The notes: generated from the sequence alone by a model not told the origin. DNA of 64,000 nucleotides from Microvirga splendida (GCF_016427565.1 NZ_JAELXT010000004.1:186001-250000); one strand, 5' to 3'. Shown: positions 16,413 to 25,875, counted from the first letter of the stretch. Numbers and translations: made by a program.

Positions 16413-18206
16413 TCAGCGTCCGACCGCATAGGCCTGCATGAGGCGCGGCGTGGCGGCGCCGTGCAGCAGGCCGTCCTTGTCGCGGCTTGCCGCCACGAGG
16501 CGTCCGACCGTCCAGGCCGGCGCGACCTCGACCTCGTGACCGCGGGCGCGCAGATCGTCGAGCACCTCCGTACCGTAGGTCTCCTCGGCCATGAGATGGC
16601 CGGGCTTCTGCTCGCGGGGGTAGAAGGAGGACGGGAAATGCGCCGTGTGCGACATGGGCAGGTCGATGGCTTCCTGCAGGTTCAGCCCGTGATGGGCATG
16701 GCGCAGGAAGAGGAGCATCTGCCACTGCTCCTGCTGGTCGCCGCCGGGGGAGCCGAACACCATGTAGGGTTCACCGTCCTTCTCAGCGAGGGTAGGCGTG
16801 AGCGTTGTGCGCGGGCGCTTGCCCGGCGCAAGGCTCGCCGGCAGGTTCTCTTCCAGCCAGAACATCTGGGCACGGGAGTTGAGCATGAAGCCGAGTTCCG
16901 GAACGACCGGCGAGGACTGGAGCCAGCCGCCGGAGGGCATGGCGGCGATCATGTTGCCGAAGCGGTCGACGACGTCGATATGCACCGTGTCGCCGCGCCG
17001 GGCCGAGCGCATTGAGGCCAGTGTTGGCTCACCGCCGGAGACCTTCTTGTCCGTGGTGGAGAGTTCGCGCAGCGCCTTCAGGGTACGCTCGACCTGGGCC
17101 TCGTAACCCTCGACGCGACCGGGGCGCAGCTCCAGGGAGGCCTTGTCGGTGATCAGCTTGCGGCGCTCGTTGTTGTACGCGTCCGACAAGAGCGTCTGGA
17201 TCGGCACATCGATGAAGTCGGGGTCGCCGTAATAGGCCTCGCGGTCCGCAAAGGCGAGCTTCATGGCCTCAGTCACCGTGTGGACGAACGCGCCGCTGGT
17301 CGGCCCCATGGCGGCCAAATCGAAGCCTTTCAGCAACGCCAGCGTCTGCAGGAAGACGGGCCCCTGGCCCCACGGCCTGATCTTGTTGACCCGGAAATTG
17401 TGATACTCGTAGGTCTGCGGCGCGTCGTAGGACGCCTGCCATTTCGCCATGTCGTCGGCGGTGAGCACGCCGCGGTGGCGCGAGCCGCTCTGGTCCATCA
17501 CCTCCGTCTTGCGCACGAAGGCATCGATGGCCTCGGCCACGAAGCCCTTGTAGAAGGCGTTGCGCGCGCCCTCGATCTGCGCCTCGCGGTCGCTCCCCTT
17601 GGCTTCCCCCTCGCGGATGATGCGCTTCCAGGTATCGGCGAGCTGCGGGTTGCGAAAGAGCTGGCGAGCTTTAGGGACCTCACCGCCCGGCAGGTAGACC
17701 GCAGCGGAGGTGGGCCACTCGGTCTCGAAAAATTCCTTCAGGCCCTTGATGGTGTCGGCTACGCGCGGCAGCAGGGGATGTCCCTGCTCGGCATAGTAGA
17801 TGGCAGGCTCCAGCACTTCTCTGAGCGAGAGAAGTCCATGGTCGCGCAGCAGGAGCATCCAGGCATCGAACGCGCCGGGCACCACGGTGGCGAGCATGCC
17901 GTTACCAGGGATGAGCTTGAGGCCCTCACGCTTGTAATGTTCGATGGTAGCGCCCATCGGCGCCGTGCCCTGACCGCAGAGCACCTCGACCTTCTTGGTC
18001 TTGGCGGAGTAGAACACGGCCGGGACTTCGCCCGACGGGCCAACCAGATGCGGCTCTACCACCTGGAGCACGAAGGCTGAGGCGACGCAGGCGTCGAAGG
18101 CGTTGCCGCCCTTTTCCAGCATTGCCATGCCGGCCGCTGACGCGAGCCAATGGGTCGAGGTGACGATGCCAAAGGTGCCGAGGATCTCGGGCCGTGTCGT
18201 AAACAT
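16413..18206 (-). CDS. Gamma-glutamyltransferase family protein
   Basis: A 597-residue Ntn-hydrolase of the gamma-glutamyltransferase/acylase family, which self-cleaves to expose a threonine. The expected nucleophile is Thr407 in GDTVHIDVVD, and the substrate-loop region appears as FGSPGGDQQEQ. The N-terminal THWLASAAGMAMLEKGGNAFDA is typical. No signal peptide is visible, whereas classical GGT is periplasmic, so this copy probably works in the cytoplasm on an imported gamma-glutamyl or acyl amide. I start it at the ATG at 18206; a 63-base in-frame extension upstream lacks family resemblance. It follows the permease gene by 25 bp. Confidence 0.88.
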   Translation of the reverse strand: MFTTRPEILGTFGIVTSTHWLASAAGMAMLEKGGNAFDACVASAFVLQVVEPHLVGPSGEVPAVFYSAKTKKVEVLCGQGTAPMGATIEHYKREGLKLIPGNGMLATVVPGAFDAWMLLLRDHGLLSLREVLEPAIYYAEQGHPLLPRVADTIKGLKEFFETEWPTSAAVYLPGGEVPKARQLFRNPQLADTWKRIIREGEAKGSDREAQIEGARNAFYKGFVAEAIDAFVRKTEVMDQSGSRHRGVLTADDMAKWQASYDAPQTYEYHNFRVNKIRPWGQGPVFLQTLALLKGFDLAAMGPTSGAFVHTVTEAMKLAFADREAYYGDPDFIDVPIQTLLSDAYNNERRKLITDKASLELRPGRVEGYEAQVERTLKALRELSTTDKKVSGGEPTLASMRSARRGDTVHIDVVDRFGNMIAAMPSGGWLQSSPVVPELGFMLNSRAQMFWLEENLPASLAPGKRPRTTLTPTLAEKDGEPYMVFGSPGGDQQEQWQMLLFLRHAHHGLNLQEAIDLPMSHTAHFPSSFYPREQKPGHLMAEETYGTEVLDDLRARGHEVEVAPAWTVGRLVAASRDKDGLLHGAATPRLMQAYAVGR

Positions 18207-18231
18207 GTCTTTTATCCGATGTTGCGTGTTT

Positions 18232-19107
18232 TTACTGTTCGCGGGGATCGAGCGCGTCGCGCAGGCCATCGCCGAGAAGGTTGAAGCCGAGCACGATCAG
18301 GAAGATCGCCGAGCCTGGGAAGATCGACATCCAGGGCGCCTGATCCATGAAGTTCTTGGCCGTGTTGAGCATGGAGCCCCAGGAGGGGTTCGGCGGCTGC
18401 TGGCCTAGCCCGAGGAAGGAGAGGCTCGCCTCTGCGATGATGGCGGTGGCGATGGTGAGCGTGCCCTGGACGAGGATCGGCGGCAGCACGTTGGGCAGCA
18501 CGTATCGCACCATGATCCAGAAGTCCGGGAGACCGATGGCCCGTGCTCCTTCCACGTAGTCTTCCGCCTTTACGGTCAGCACCTGTCCGCGGGTGAGGCG
18601 GATGAAGATCGGCATGGCGGAAAGACCGATGGCGATCATCGCATTGGTGAGGCTGGGACCCAGGAAGGCCGCGAGCGCAATGGCGAAGATGAGGAACGGG
18701 ATCGCCAGCATGGCGTCGGTCGCGCGAGAGATGCTGGCGTCGATCCAGCCGCCGAAGTAGCCGGCGATCAGACCGAAGGGCACGCCGAGCGCGATGGCGA
18801 TGAACACCGACACGACACCGGCCATGATGGAGGCGCGTGCGCCCCAGAGCATGCGGGAGAACATGTCACGCCCCAGCTCATCGGTGCCGAACCAGAACAG
18901 CTCCGATGGGGGCTTGCGAATGCTCGTGAAGCTCGGTTTGATCGGGTCGTAGGGGGCAAGATAGGGCCCGACGACCGCAGCCAGGATGAAGAACAGCACG
19001 ATGGCCCCGCCGACGACGGCACTCTTGTTCTTCAGGAACTTGGAGAGCACACGGCTGCGCTTCTTCGGCAGGGCGACATCGTCGGCGACAGCGGCTGTAG
19101 CGGTCAT
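18232..19107 (-). CDS. Peptide ABC transporter permease, DppC type (second importer)
   Basis: A 291-residue inner-membrane subunit with the OppC_N segment LSKFLKNKSAVVGGAIVLFF, the motif FWFGTDELGRDMFSRMLWG, further helices and the coupling loop MVRYVLPNVLPPILVQG. Its ATG overlaps the DppB-type stop (ATGA). It shares the fold but only family-level similarity with the first importer in this window, so the two cassettes do not look like a recent duplication. Confidence 0.93.
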   Translation of the reverse strand: MTATAAVADDVALPKKRSRVLSKFLKNKSAVVGGAIVLFFILAAVVGPYLAPYDPIKPSFTSIRKPPSELFWFGTDELGRDMFSRMLWGARASIMAGVVSVFIAIALGVPFGLIAGYFGGWIDASISRATDAMLAIPFLIFAIALAAFLGPSLTNAMIAIGLSAMPIFIRLTRGQVLTVKAEDYVEGARAIGLPDFWIMVRYVLPNVLPPILVQGTLTIATAIIAEASLSFLGLGQQPPNPSWGSMLNTAKNFMDQAPWMSIFPGSAIFLIVLGFNLLGDGLRDALDPREQ

Positions 19108-20051
19108 GCTGAGTGCCTCAGGCGGGGATTGACGAGAACGTAAAGGACATCCGCCAGGAGGTTCATGAAGATGAACCCGACGGCGGTGCAGAGCACCACA
19201 CCCTGCACGACGGCGTAATCACGATTAAACACCGCGTCGACGATAAGCTTGCCGAAGCCCGGGATGGTGAAGATCTGTTCGGTCAGGACCGCTCCGGCGA
19301 GCAGCTCGCCGAAGAGCAGCGTCGAGAGGGTCACGATCGGCACGAGGGCGTTGCGGAGGGCATGCTTCAGAATGACCTTGCGCGACAGAAGTCCCTTGGC
19401 CCGTGCCGTGCGGATATAGTCGGAGCGCATGACGCCGAGCATGGCGCTGCGGGTATGGCGCATGAGGCTGGCGGCCAGACCTGTGCCGAGCACGAAGGCC
19501 GGCATGATCATGGTCTTGATGTTCAGCCAGAGATCCTCGGTCGGGGGCACATAGCCGGATGCGGGCAGGAGCTGCCAGCGCACCGAGATCAGCATGATGA
19601 GCATGATGCCGAGCCAGAAGTTCGGGATCGACAGGCCAGAGAGCGCGATCACATTGGCGGTGTAGTCGACGGCGGTCCCCTTCCTCACCGCAGAGATGAT
19701 GCCGGCGGGGATGCCGATGGCAAGAGCCACGATCATGGCCATGATGGCGAGCTCGAGGGTCACCGGGAGCTTGCTCATGATCAGATCGAGAACCGGAATG
19801 TCGGTGCGCAGCGATATGCCCAGATTGCCCGTCAGAGCCGAACCGATCCAGGCGAAGTATTGGACCGGGATCGGATCATCCAGGCGATACTTTTCGCGCA
19901 GGAAGGCCAGAACCTGAGGGTCGCGCTCCTCGCCCGCCATGGTGAGAACCGGATCGCCGGGCAGGAGCTTCTGCAGGGCGAAGACCAGCAGCGACACGAT
20001 GATCAGGGTCGGGATGGCAATCAGTATTCGTCGTCCGATGTAGCGCAGCAT
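19104..20051 (-). CDS. Peptide ABC transporter permease, DppB type (second importer)
   Basis: A 315-residue inner-membrane subunit beginning MLRYIGRRILIAIPTLIIVS, the standard first helix. The periplasmic segment LREKYRLDDPIPVQYFAWIG and the coupling loop ILKHALRNALVPIVTL follow. It lies 76 bp after the receptor gene, with an 11-bp-stem hairpin in the gap, and is coupled to the DppC-type gene by overlap. Confidence 0.93.
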   Translation of the reverse strand: MLRYIGRRILIAIPTLIIVSLLVFALQKLLPGDPVLTMAGEERDPQVLAFLREKYRLDDPIPVQYFAWIGSALTGNLGISLRTDIPVLDLIMSKLPVTLELAIMAMIVALAIGIPAGIISAVRKGTAVDYTANVIALSGLSIPNFWLGIMLIMLISVRWQLLPASGYVPPTEDLWLNIKTMIMPAFVLGTGLAASLMRHTRSAMLGVMRSDYIRTARAKGLLSRKVILKHALRNALVPIVTLSTLLFGELLAGAVLTEQIFTIPGFGKLIVDAVFNRDYAVVQGVVLCTAVGFIFMNLLADVLYVLVNPRLRHSA

Positions 20052-20084
20052 CAGCCCAAGAATCCCGCATCAGAGAAGGGAGGA

Positions 20085-20113
20085 GCGTGCCCGGTCTCAT
20101 CGACCGGGCACGC
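20085..20113 (-). terminator. Strong hairpin between receptor and permease genes (second importer)
   Basis: A perfect 11-bp inverted repeat (20085-20095 with 20103-20113) encloses a 7-nt loop in the 76-bp gap. No U-tract follows in the transcribed direction, so 3'-end protection of the receptor mRNA is more likely than full termination. Confidence 0.55.
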
Positions 20114-20127
20114 AGGTTTTTAGTCGA

Positions 20128-21627
20128 TCAGGACCCGAACTTGACGCCCTTCAGACGGATCATGCCGTCCGGGTAAGGCTTGAAGTTCTGAACCTTCTTC
20201 GTTTGAACGAAGGGCCAGGGCTGGTAGTAGGTGTAGATGATCGGCAGGTCCTGCTTCAGTATTTCCTGAGCCTGATCGTAGAGCTGCTTGCGCTTGGCCT
20301 CGTCGTTGATGACGCGGGCTTCGTTCAGGAGCTTGTCGACCTGCTCGTTGCAGTACTTGCCGTCGTTCAGGGCGCCCTTGCAGGAAACGAACGGGTGGAT
20401 GTTGCCGTCGGGATCGACGCGGCCGGACCATCCGATCACGTTGACGTCGAAGTTGCCCGCCTGTGCTTCCTTCTGCATCGCGGCGAACTCGGTCGGACGC
20501 AACGTGATGTCGAACCCGCTCTCGGCCGCCATGGCCTGGATGATCTCGGCGATCTGCTGGGTCGTGGTGCTGGTGCCGAAGGTGAGCTCAAGCTTCACCC
20601 GATCGACGCCGGCTTCCTTCAGGAGCTGCTTCGCCTTGGCGACGTCACGCGCCGGAGGGGCGAACTTCGGATTGTGGTAGGGGCTGGCCTGCGGGAAGGG
20701 TTGTCCTGCCGGCGGGAAGATGCCCTGACCCACCACCTCGTTGATCACGTTGCGATCGATGGAGAGCTCAAGTGCCTGACGGACGCGCTTGTCCCGGCCC
20801 AGCGGGGACTTGGCGCGCTCGCCGTTGTTGGTGTTGATGGTCAGGCCCTGGTAGCCGATGCCCGAGACCGGCGCGAAGACCAGGTTCCCGTCGCTCTTCA
20901 CGGCCGGGACGTCGCTCGGCGCGAGACGCTCGATCAGGTCGAGGTTGCCGGAGCGCAGGTTGGCGAGGCGCACGGTCGTGTCCGGAATGGGCTGGAACAC
21001 GATACGGTCGAAGTTGAAGTTCTTGGCGTCCCAGTGGTCGGCGAACTTCTCAAGCACGATGCGGTCGTTCTGCACGCGCTCGACGAACTTGTACGGACCC
21101 GAGCAGACAGGCTTCTGAGCGAAATCGGCAGAAGCCAGTGCCTTCGGCGACATGATCATGCCGGCGCGGTCCGAGAGCTGCGAGAGCAGGGTCGCATCGG
21201 CGCGGGAGAGATTGATCTTCACGGTCAGGTCGTCGACGGCGTCCACGCTCTCGACGGAGCTGAGCTCGCTCTTGCGAAGCGAGTCCGGCAGGGTCCGGGC
21301 GCGGTCGATATTGGCCTTCACGGCGGCTGCATTCAGAGGCTCGCCGTCGTGGAATTTCACGCCCGGGCGCAGCTTGAAGGTCAGGGACTTGCCGTCGTCG
21401 CCCCAGCCCCATTCGGTGGCGAGCTCCGGAGTGAACTTCAGGTCGGGAGTGATGTCTACGAGCTTGTTGCAGAGCGACGTGAACACGATGCGGCCGACGA
21501 AGGTGCGTGCGCGATGGGGATCGAGCACGTCCGGGTCTTCGTTCAGTCCGATGCGCAGGGTCTGCGCGGAGGCCGCAGTGCTCACAAGGAGCCCGGCGGC
21601 GATGGCTAGGAGCAGTCTTTTCTTCAT
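20128..21627 (-). CDS. Peptide ABC transporter substrate-binding protein (second importer)
   Basis: A 499-residue SBP family-5 receptor. The Sec signal peptide MKKRLLLAIAAGLLVSTAAS ends at about Ala21, and the mature protein starts QTLRIGLNEDPDVLDPH. FKLRPGVKFHDGEPLNAAAV and SGPYKFVERV are family landmarks. Unlike the first importer, the receptor sits between the ATPase and permease genes. The neighbouring gamma-glutamyltransferase-family and DUF1028 genes suggest that its ligand is a gamma-glutamyl or similar acyl-amide peptide. That is inference from context only. Confidence 0.9.
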   Translation of the reverse strand: MKKRLLLAIAAGLLVSTAASAQTLRIGLNEDPDVLDPHRARTFVGRIVFTSLCNKLVDITPDLKFTPELATEWGWGDDGKSLTFKLRPGVKFHDGEPLNAAAVKANIDRARTLPDSLRKSELSSVESVDAVDDLTVKINLSRADATLLSQLSDRAGMIMSPKALASADFAQKPVCSGPYKFVERVQNDRIVLEKFADHWDAKNFNFDRIVFQPIPDTTVRLANLRSGNLDLIERLAPSDVPAVKSDGNLVFAPVSGIGYQGLTINTNNGERAKSPLGRDKRVRQALELSIDRNVINEVVGQGIFPPAGQPFPQASPYHNPKFAPPARDVAKAKQLLKEAGVDRVKLELTFGTSTTTQQIAEIIQAMAAESGFDITLRPTEFAAMQKEAQAGNFDVNVIGWSGRVDPDGNIHPFVSCKGALNDGKYCNEQVDKLLNEARVINDEAKRKQLYDQAQEILKQDLPIIYTYYQPWPFVQTKKVQNFKPYPDGMIRLKGVKFGS

Positions 21628-21666
21628 TTGTGTCGTCCTCCAATGATCCTCTGGATCGGTCCTCGT

Positions 21667-22770
21667 TCAGGGGCTCGTCGCGACGGGCTTATCCTGCCGT
21701 TCACGCCAAGTTCGGTAGAGCGCCAGGCGCTTGGTGAGCGCAGCGCTGGGGGGAGGCGCGCTGATGGAGCCAGCGCCCGCTCCCTGGATTTCGCGCCAGA
21801 AATGGCAGGCCACCTGCCGCCCGTCCGGCGTCGTTTCGAGGGCAGGGTGCTGCTCCTTGCAGACTGCGCGTGCATGCGGGCAGCGGGTGTGGAAGCGGCA
21901 TCCGGATGGCGGGGCCGCGGGACTCGGAACGTCGCCCTGCAGCAGCACCTTTGGCTGCCGGCTCGAGGGGCTCGGAATGGGAATCGCCGCGAGAAGCGCC
22001 TGGGTGTAGGGATGCAGCGGGTTATCGAAGAGGGCATCCGTGTCGGACAGCTCGACGATCTCGCCGAGATACATCACCGCAACCCGGTCGCTCATGTGCC
22101 GGATGACCGCGAGGTCGTGGGCCACGATCACGAGGGTGAGGCCGAACCGGTCCTTCAGGTCTTCCAGCAGATTGATGATCTGGGCCTGAATCGACACGTC
22201 CAGGGCGGAGACCGGCTCGTCGCCCACGATCAGCTTCGGATCGCCCGCCAGGGCGCGGGCGATGCCGATGCGTTGGCGCTGGCCGCCGGAGAACTCGTGC
22301 GGATAACGGTCCGAATGGGTGGGAAGCAGGCCGACCGTACGCATCAGGTCCGCTACGCGCTCGCGCTTCTCGCGACCTGCGGCCAGATTGTGCAGCCAGA
22401 TCGGCTCGGCAATGATGTCGCCCACATTCATGCGAGGATTGAGCGACGCGAAGGGGTCCTGGAAGATGATCTGCAGATCGCGGCGCAGGCGCCGCAACTC
22501 GCTCTTGTTGAGTTCCAGGATGGAGCGGCCTTCGTAGCGAACGTCACCGCCCGTCGGTTCGATGAGGCGCAGGAGAAGGCGGCCGAGCGTGGACTTGCCG
22601 CAGCCGGACTCGCCCACGACGGCGAAGGTCTCTCCGCGCCGGATGTCGAGGGACACGCCATCGACCGCGCGCACGACGGTCGGCGAGGAGAGAAGGCCGC
22701 CGCTGCTGAAGTGTTTTTTCAGGCCGACGCCTTCAAGGATGATGTCGCTGGTGTTCGCCATGACACTCAT
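21667..22770 (-). CDS. Peptide ABC transporter ATP-binding protein, DppF type (second importer)
   Basis: A 367-residue ATPase with Walker [11 protein letters not shown]-loop [11 protein letters not shown], signature FSGGQRQR, Walker [13 protein letters not shown] and switch [10 protein letters not shown]. The C-terminal [15 protein letters not shown] cysteine motif is followed by an extra tail of about 45 residues. The ATG at 22770 overlaps the upstream stop (ATGA), which supports it over an in-frame codon 42 bases earlier. The glycine in place of Ala/Leu before the Walker B Asp-Glu is a minor oddity. Confidence 0.92.
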   Translation of the reverse strand: MSVMANTSDIILEGVGLKKHFSSGGLLSSPTVVRAVDGVSLDIRRGETFAVVGESGCGKSTLGRLLLRLIEPTGGDVRYEGRSILELNKSELRRLRRDLQIIFQDPFASLNPRMNVGDIIAEPIWLHNLAAGREKRERVADLMRTVGLLPTHSDRYPHEFSGGQRQRIGIARALAGDPKLIVGDEPVSALDVSIQAQIINLLEDLKDRFGLTLVIVAHDLAVIRHMSDRVAVMYLGEIVELSDTDALFDNPLHPYTQALLAAIPIPSPSSRQPKVLLQGDVPSPAAPPSGCRFHTRCPHARAVCKEQHPALETTPDGRQVACHFWREIQGAGAGSISAPPPSAALTKRLALYRTWRERQDKPVATSP

Positions 22771-23828
22771 GCGGCTGTGCCTCGCTTCTGTTCGAGAGGT
22801 GCGTACCAGCACCGTGCAAGATGGCCGGGGCGGATTTCACCGAGCGGCGGAAGCTCGTTGCCGCAACGGGTGTCGGAGAAGGGGCAGCGCGGCGTGAAGC
22901 GGCAGCCCTTTGGCATCAGCTCCGCAGGCGGCACGGTGCCGCGGATCGTGGCAAGCCTGCCCTGACGCCGTCCGAGCGATGGGACGGAACCCATAAGCCC
23001 GATGGTGTAGGGGTGCTGCGGATCGTCGAAGATCGCCTCGACCGGCCCGCTTTCGACAACATGTCCCGCATACATGACCGCGACTTCATCGGCCACTTCC
23101 GCCACCACGCCCAGATCGTGGGTGATGAGGATCATGGCGGTGCCGGTTTCCTCCTGCAGACGGCGGATGAGGGTGAGGATCTGCGCCTGGATCGTGACGT
23201 CGAGCGCGGTGGTCGGCTCGTCGGCGATCAGAAGCTCCGGATCGTTGGCCAGCGCCATGGCGATCATGATGCGCTGGCGCATGCCGCCGGACATTTCGTG
23301 CGGGTAGGCGCGAAGGCGCTTCTCGGGCGCCGGAATGCGCACCTTCCTCAGCATGTCGAGCGCCCGTTCCATGGCTTCGGCCTTGGAGACCTTGCGGTGC
23401 CGGACGATGCCCTCGGCGATCTGGTCGCCCACGGTGAAGGCGGGGTTGAGGGAGGTCATCGGCTCCTGGAAGATCATCGCCATCTTGTCGCCGCGAAGAT
23501 CCGCCCGCTCGCGCTCGGAGAGCGTCAGAAGGTCCTGTCCGTCGAACATCGCCGAGCCCGCGACGATCCTCGCCGGGGGCGTCGGGAGAAGACCCATGAG
23601 CGCCAGCGACGTCACGCTCTTGCCGCAGCCGGATTCGCCGACGATGCAGAGGGTCTTCCCCTTGCTCACGGAAAAGCTCACGTCGTCGACCACGTTCACG
23701 CCCTTCGGGGCGCTGTCGAAGCGGACCGACAGACCCTCAACGCTGAGAAGCGGCGGTTCGGAGGCCAGGGCAGCATTGCCAATGTGACGGACCTCTGCAG
23801 GCGATTGGCGGGCGGCCTCATGTCCCAT
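22767..23828 (-). CDS. Peptide ABC transporter ATP-binding protein, DppD type (second importer)
   Basis: A 353-residue ATPase with Walker [10 protein letters not shown]-loop [11 protein letters not shown], signature MSGGMRQR, Walker [13 protein letters not shown] and switch LITHDLGVV. The oligopeptide-ATPase tail [15 protein letters not shown] is present. Its start overlaps the regulator's 3' end by 11 bp, so regulator and importer form one transcription unit. A roughly 25-residue N-terminal extension precedes the ATPase fold and could mean that the true start lies slightly inside. Confidence 0.92.
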   Translation of the reverse strand: MGHEAARQSPAEVRHIGNAALASEPPLLSVEGLSVRFDSAPKGVNVVDDVSFSVSKGKTLCIVGESGCGKSVTSLALMGLLPTPPARIVAGSAMFDGQDLLTLSERERADLRGDKMAMIFQEPMTSLNPAFTVGDQIAEGIVRHRKVSKAEAMERALDMLRKVRIPAPEKRLRAYPHEMSGGMRQRIMIAMALANDPELLIADEPTTALDVTIQAQILTLIRRLQEETGTAMILITHDLGVVAEVADEVAVMYAGHVVESGPVEAIFDDPQHPYTIGLMGSVPSLGRRQGRLATIRGTVPPAELMPKGCRFTPRCPFSDTRCGNELPPLGEIRPGHLARCWYAPLEQKRGTAA

Positions 23829-24594
23829 GGCGGATCTCTTTTTTGGTGCTTGCTGTCACGGGTGCTTTCAACATCTGTCCATCGACCTGATCGGGCAGGG
23901 GGGCGGTCATGACCTTGAGAAGGCCTTCACGCACGAGTTCGAGGTGCTCCCGCATCGCGTGCTCGGCCGCATGGGCTTCCCGCTGGGCGATGGCGGCGAT
24001 GACGCGACGGTGCTGCTCGACATAGATCTGCTGGCGCTCACCGGAGCGCGCCCGCTCCCGCAGAAGCCGCCACGTGGTGTCCTGGCGGATGCGGTCGACC
24101 ATGTCGAAGATGGCGAGAAGCAGGGAGTTGCCTGCAGCCTCGGCGATGGTCCGGTGCAGAGCGCTGTCCCAGAGTTCGCGCCCGTCCGCATCGGAGGAGG
24201 AGGCGGTCTTCTCGGCGAGGCGCAGAAGGCGCTCGATGTCGCCGTTCGTCGCCCGCACCGCCGCCAACCGGGCAAGAGCGGGCTCGATCTCCAGGCGCAC
24301 GTCCATCACTTCGAGCGGATGGGTGCGCTTTGTCAGTTCTTCGAGACTGGTCGGGGAGTGAGCCGGGCGGGGTCCCAGGAAGGTGCCCTTGCCCTGATGA
24401 CGCCAGATCCGCCCCTCTGCCTCCAGCACCTCGAGAGCCCGGCGCAGTGCGCGGCGCCCGATTCCGATCTGCGCCGCCAGCACCCGCTCGGGCGGGAGCC
24501 GCTGCTCCCCTTCGAAGGAGCTGTCGTCCAGCAGAGCCCGCAATCGCCCGAGAGCAAGGTTGGAGCTGTCTGCCGAAGGATCCGGGTTGGACAT
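23818..24594 (-). CDS. FCD-type GntR (FadR subfamily) regulator
   Basis: A 258-residue regulator. A winged helix-turn-helix (QRLPPERVLAAQIGIGRRAL, then GRIWRHQGKGTFLG) is followed by a helical FCD effector domain. DVRLEIEP and the two histidine helices, LHRTIAEAAGN and EQHRRVIAAI, supply the usual metal- and acid-binding residues, so an organic acid or amino-acid-like effector is likely. I start it at the ATG at 24594. Two related inverted-repeat sites lie upstream (24613-24634 and 24695-24719), consistent with autoregulation of the whole importer operon. Confidence 0.88.
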   Translation of the reverse strand: MSNPDPSADSSNLALGRLRALLDDSSFEGEQRLPPERVLAAQIGIGRRALRRALEVLEAEGRIWRHQGKGTFLGPRPAHSPTSLEELTKRTHPLEVMDVRLEIEPALARLAAVRATNGDIERLLRLAEKTASSSDADGRELWDSALHRTIAEAAGNSLLLAIFDMVDRIRQDTTWRLLRERARSGERQQIYVEQHRRVIAAIAQREAHAAEHAMREHLELVREGLLKVMTAPLPDQVDGQMLKAPVTASTKKEIRHGT

Positions 24595-24612
24595 GATGAT
24601 CCAGCTCCCTTT

Positions 24613-24634
24613 GAACCAATCTTGCTGGTGGATC
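24613..24634. promoter_or_regulatory. Candidate regulator half-palindrome, proximal site
   Basis: GAACCA and TGGATC flank a 10-bp centre just upstream of the FCD regulator gene. The site resembles the longer, perfect site at 24695-24719 (same left arm, one mismatch in the right), suggesting a second, weaker operator. Confidence 0.35.
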
Positions 24635-24694
24635 GCCACCGGCGACGTGTTGTTGCGGCCTCGGAGGCGTTAACGAAACAAGGCTATCCCGATC

Positions 24695-24719
24695 CCGAAC
24701 CAATTTGCAAGTGGTTCGG
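24695..24719. promoter_or_regulatory. Candidate regulator operator, distal site
   Basis: A perfect 8-bp inverted repeat, CCGAACCA and TGGTTCGG, with a 9-bp centre. It lies about 100 bp upstream of the FCD regulator gene in a 214-bp gap that has no coding signal. Inference: operator for autoregulation of the importer operon. Confidence 0.5.
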
Positions 24720-24808
24720 TGATGGTTCATTAGTCGATGTTGCTGCTTCTATGGTCAGGCTCGTATTCCGCCGCGCCGCCGCGCTCGCGGAGTAGGTCTG
24801 CAATATGC

Positions 24809-25696
24809 CTAAGGTTTGCGCACCGAAGCGGCCTCGCTGGACTGGAGCAGTGCCCGCAGACCGTCGCGATATGTCGGGTGCTGAAGCGTGACCCCGAGCT
24901 GCGACTTGATCCGGAAGTTACGCACGCGTTTGTTGTCTTCGTAGAAGGCGCGCGCCATCGGGGTCTGGTCGGCTTGGTCGAACGGGATCTCGGGCGGGGA
25001 GGCTCTGCCGAGAAGCTCTGCCGCGTAGGCGATCACGTCCTGAGGCGGGCCGGGCTCATCGTCCGCAACGTTGTAGACGGCATTCGGGCGCGGCTTCTCG
25101 ATGGACGCCATTAGAACCTGGGCGATATCTTCCGTATGGATCCGATTGAAGACCTGCCCCGGCTTCACAATTCGCTTGGCGGTGCCGTCCGCAACCTTCA
25201 CCAGAGCATTGCGACCGGGACCGTAGATGCCCGCGAGCCGAAAGATCTGCACAGCAAACGGGGCACCTGCGCCCAGTTCGAGCCATTGCCGCTCGGCGGC
25301 GATTCGATGACGGGCCCGCGGTGTTGCGGGATTGGGTGGGGTCGCCTCATCGACCCAGGCGCCGCCGGAATCGCCATAGACGCCCACGGTCGACAAGTAG
25401 CCGACCCAGCGCAGGCGAGGGGCTGCCGCGATCGCTTTGGAAAACTGCTCAAGGACCGGATCGCGCCCATCGGCCGGCGGCGCGGAGATCAGGAGAGCCT
25501 CCGCGCGTTCGAGATGCTGGAGAATGGCGGGATCGAAGTCTGCGCCGTCGAAGCGGCAGGCCTGGATTCCCGCTGCCCTCATGGCGTTCGCCTTATCCTC
25601 CGAGCGAACGGTGCCGCCGACCGTCGTAAACCGGTCGCGGTGAAGGTGAATGAACTGGAGGGCGGTGTAGCCCAGGCCGAAGACAAAGAGGTGCAT
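24809..25696 (-). CDS. YeeZ-like NAD(P)-binding epimerase/SDR protein
   Basis: A 295-residue extended-SDR protein. The cofactor motif at the N-terminus is GLGYTA (a GxGxxA form), and the catalytic region appears as LSTVGVYGDSGG with the YxxxK tyrosine in VYGD context replaced by the atypical YeeZ arrangement. RLAGIYGPGRNAL and NRIHTEDIAQVL are typical of COG0451 proteins of this subgroup. Function is unproven for the family. I start at the ATG at 25696, which begins directly at the beta strand. It is monocistronic, with an intergenic region on both sides. Confidence 0.78.
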   Translation of the reverse strand: MHLFVFGLGYTALQFIHLHRDRFTTVGGTVRSEDKANAMRAAGIQACRFDGADFDPAILQHLERAEALLISAPPADGRDPVLEQFSKAIAAAPRLRWVGYLSTVGVYGDSGGAWVDEATPPNPATPRARHRIAAERQWLELGAGAPFAVQIFRLAGIYGPGRNALVKVADGTAKRIVKPGQVFNRIHTEDIAQVLMASIEKPRPNAVYNVADDEPGPPQDVIAYAAELLGRASPPEIPFDQADQTPMARAFYEDNKRVRNFRIKSQLGVTLQHPTYRDGLRALLQSSEAASVRKP

Positions 25697-25846
25697 GGGA
25701 TCGTGGAGCCTTGAAGCAATCGCGGACAACGTAGCGGCATGGATGCGGTGCAGCAATCGGCGGCGGAGGTGGACGCCTATCCCTCAGGAGTGGATTTGTT
25801 CCAGTTGATCATGCCTCGGACTCCCGCCATAAACCTCTCCCGAAGC

Positions 25847-25875
25847 AAGCCTGATGTCGTGAGAAGGTCAGGCTT
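25847..25875. repeat. Inverted repeat upstream of M20 amidohydrolase gene
   Basis: AAGCCTGA and TCAGGCTT form a perfect 8-bp inverted repeat with a 13-nt centre in the 205-bp gap before the M20 gene. It could be a leader hairpin or a regulator site; nothing else is recognisable in the gap. Confidence 0.35.

Noticed and set aside
7091..24594. The two Dpp-type importers as a recent tandem duplication
   Set aside because: Gene order, regulators, receptor sequences and attached hydrolases differ, so they look like independent acquisitions or ancient paralogs.
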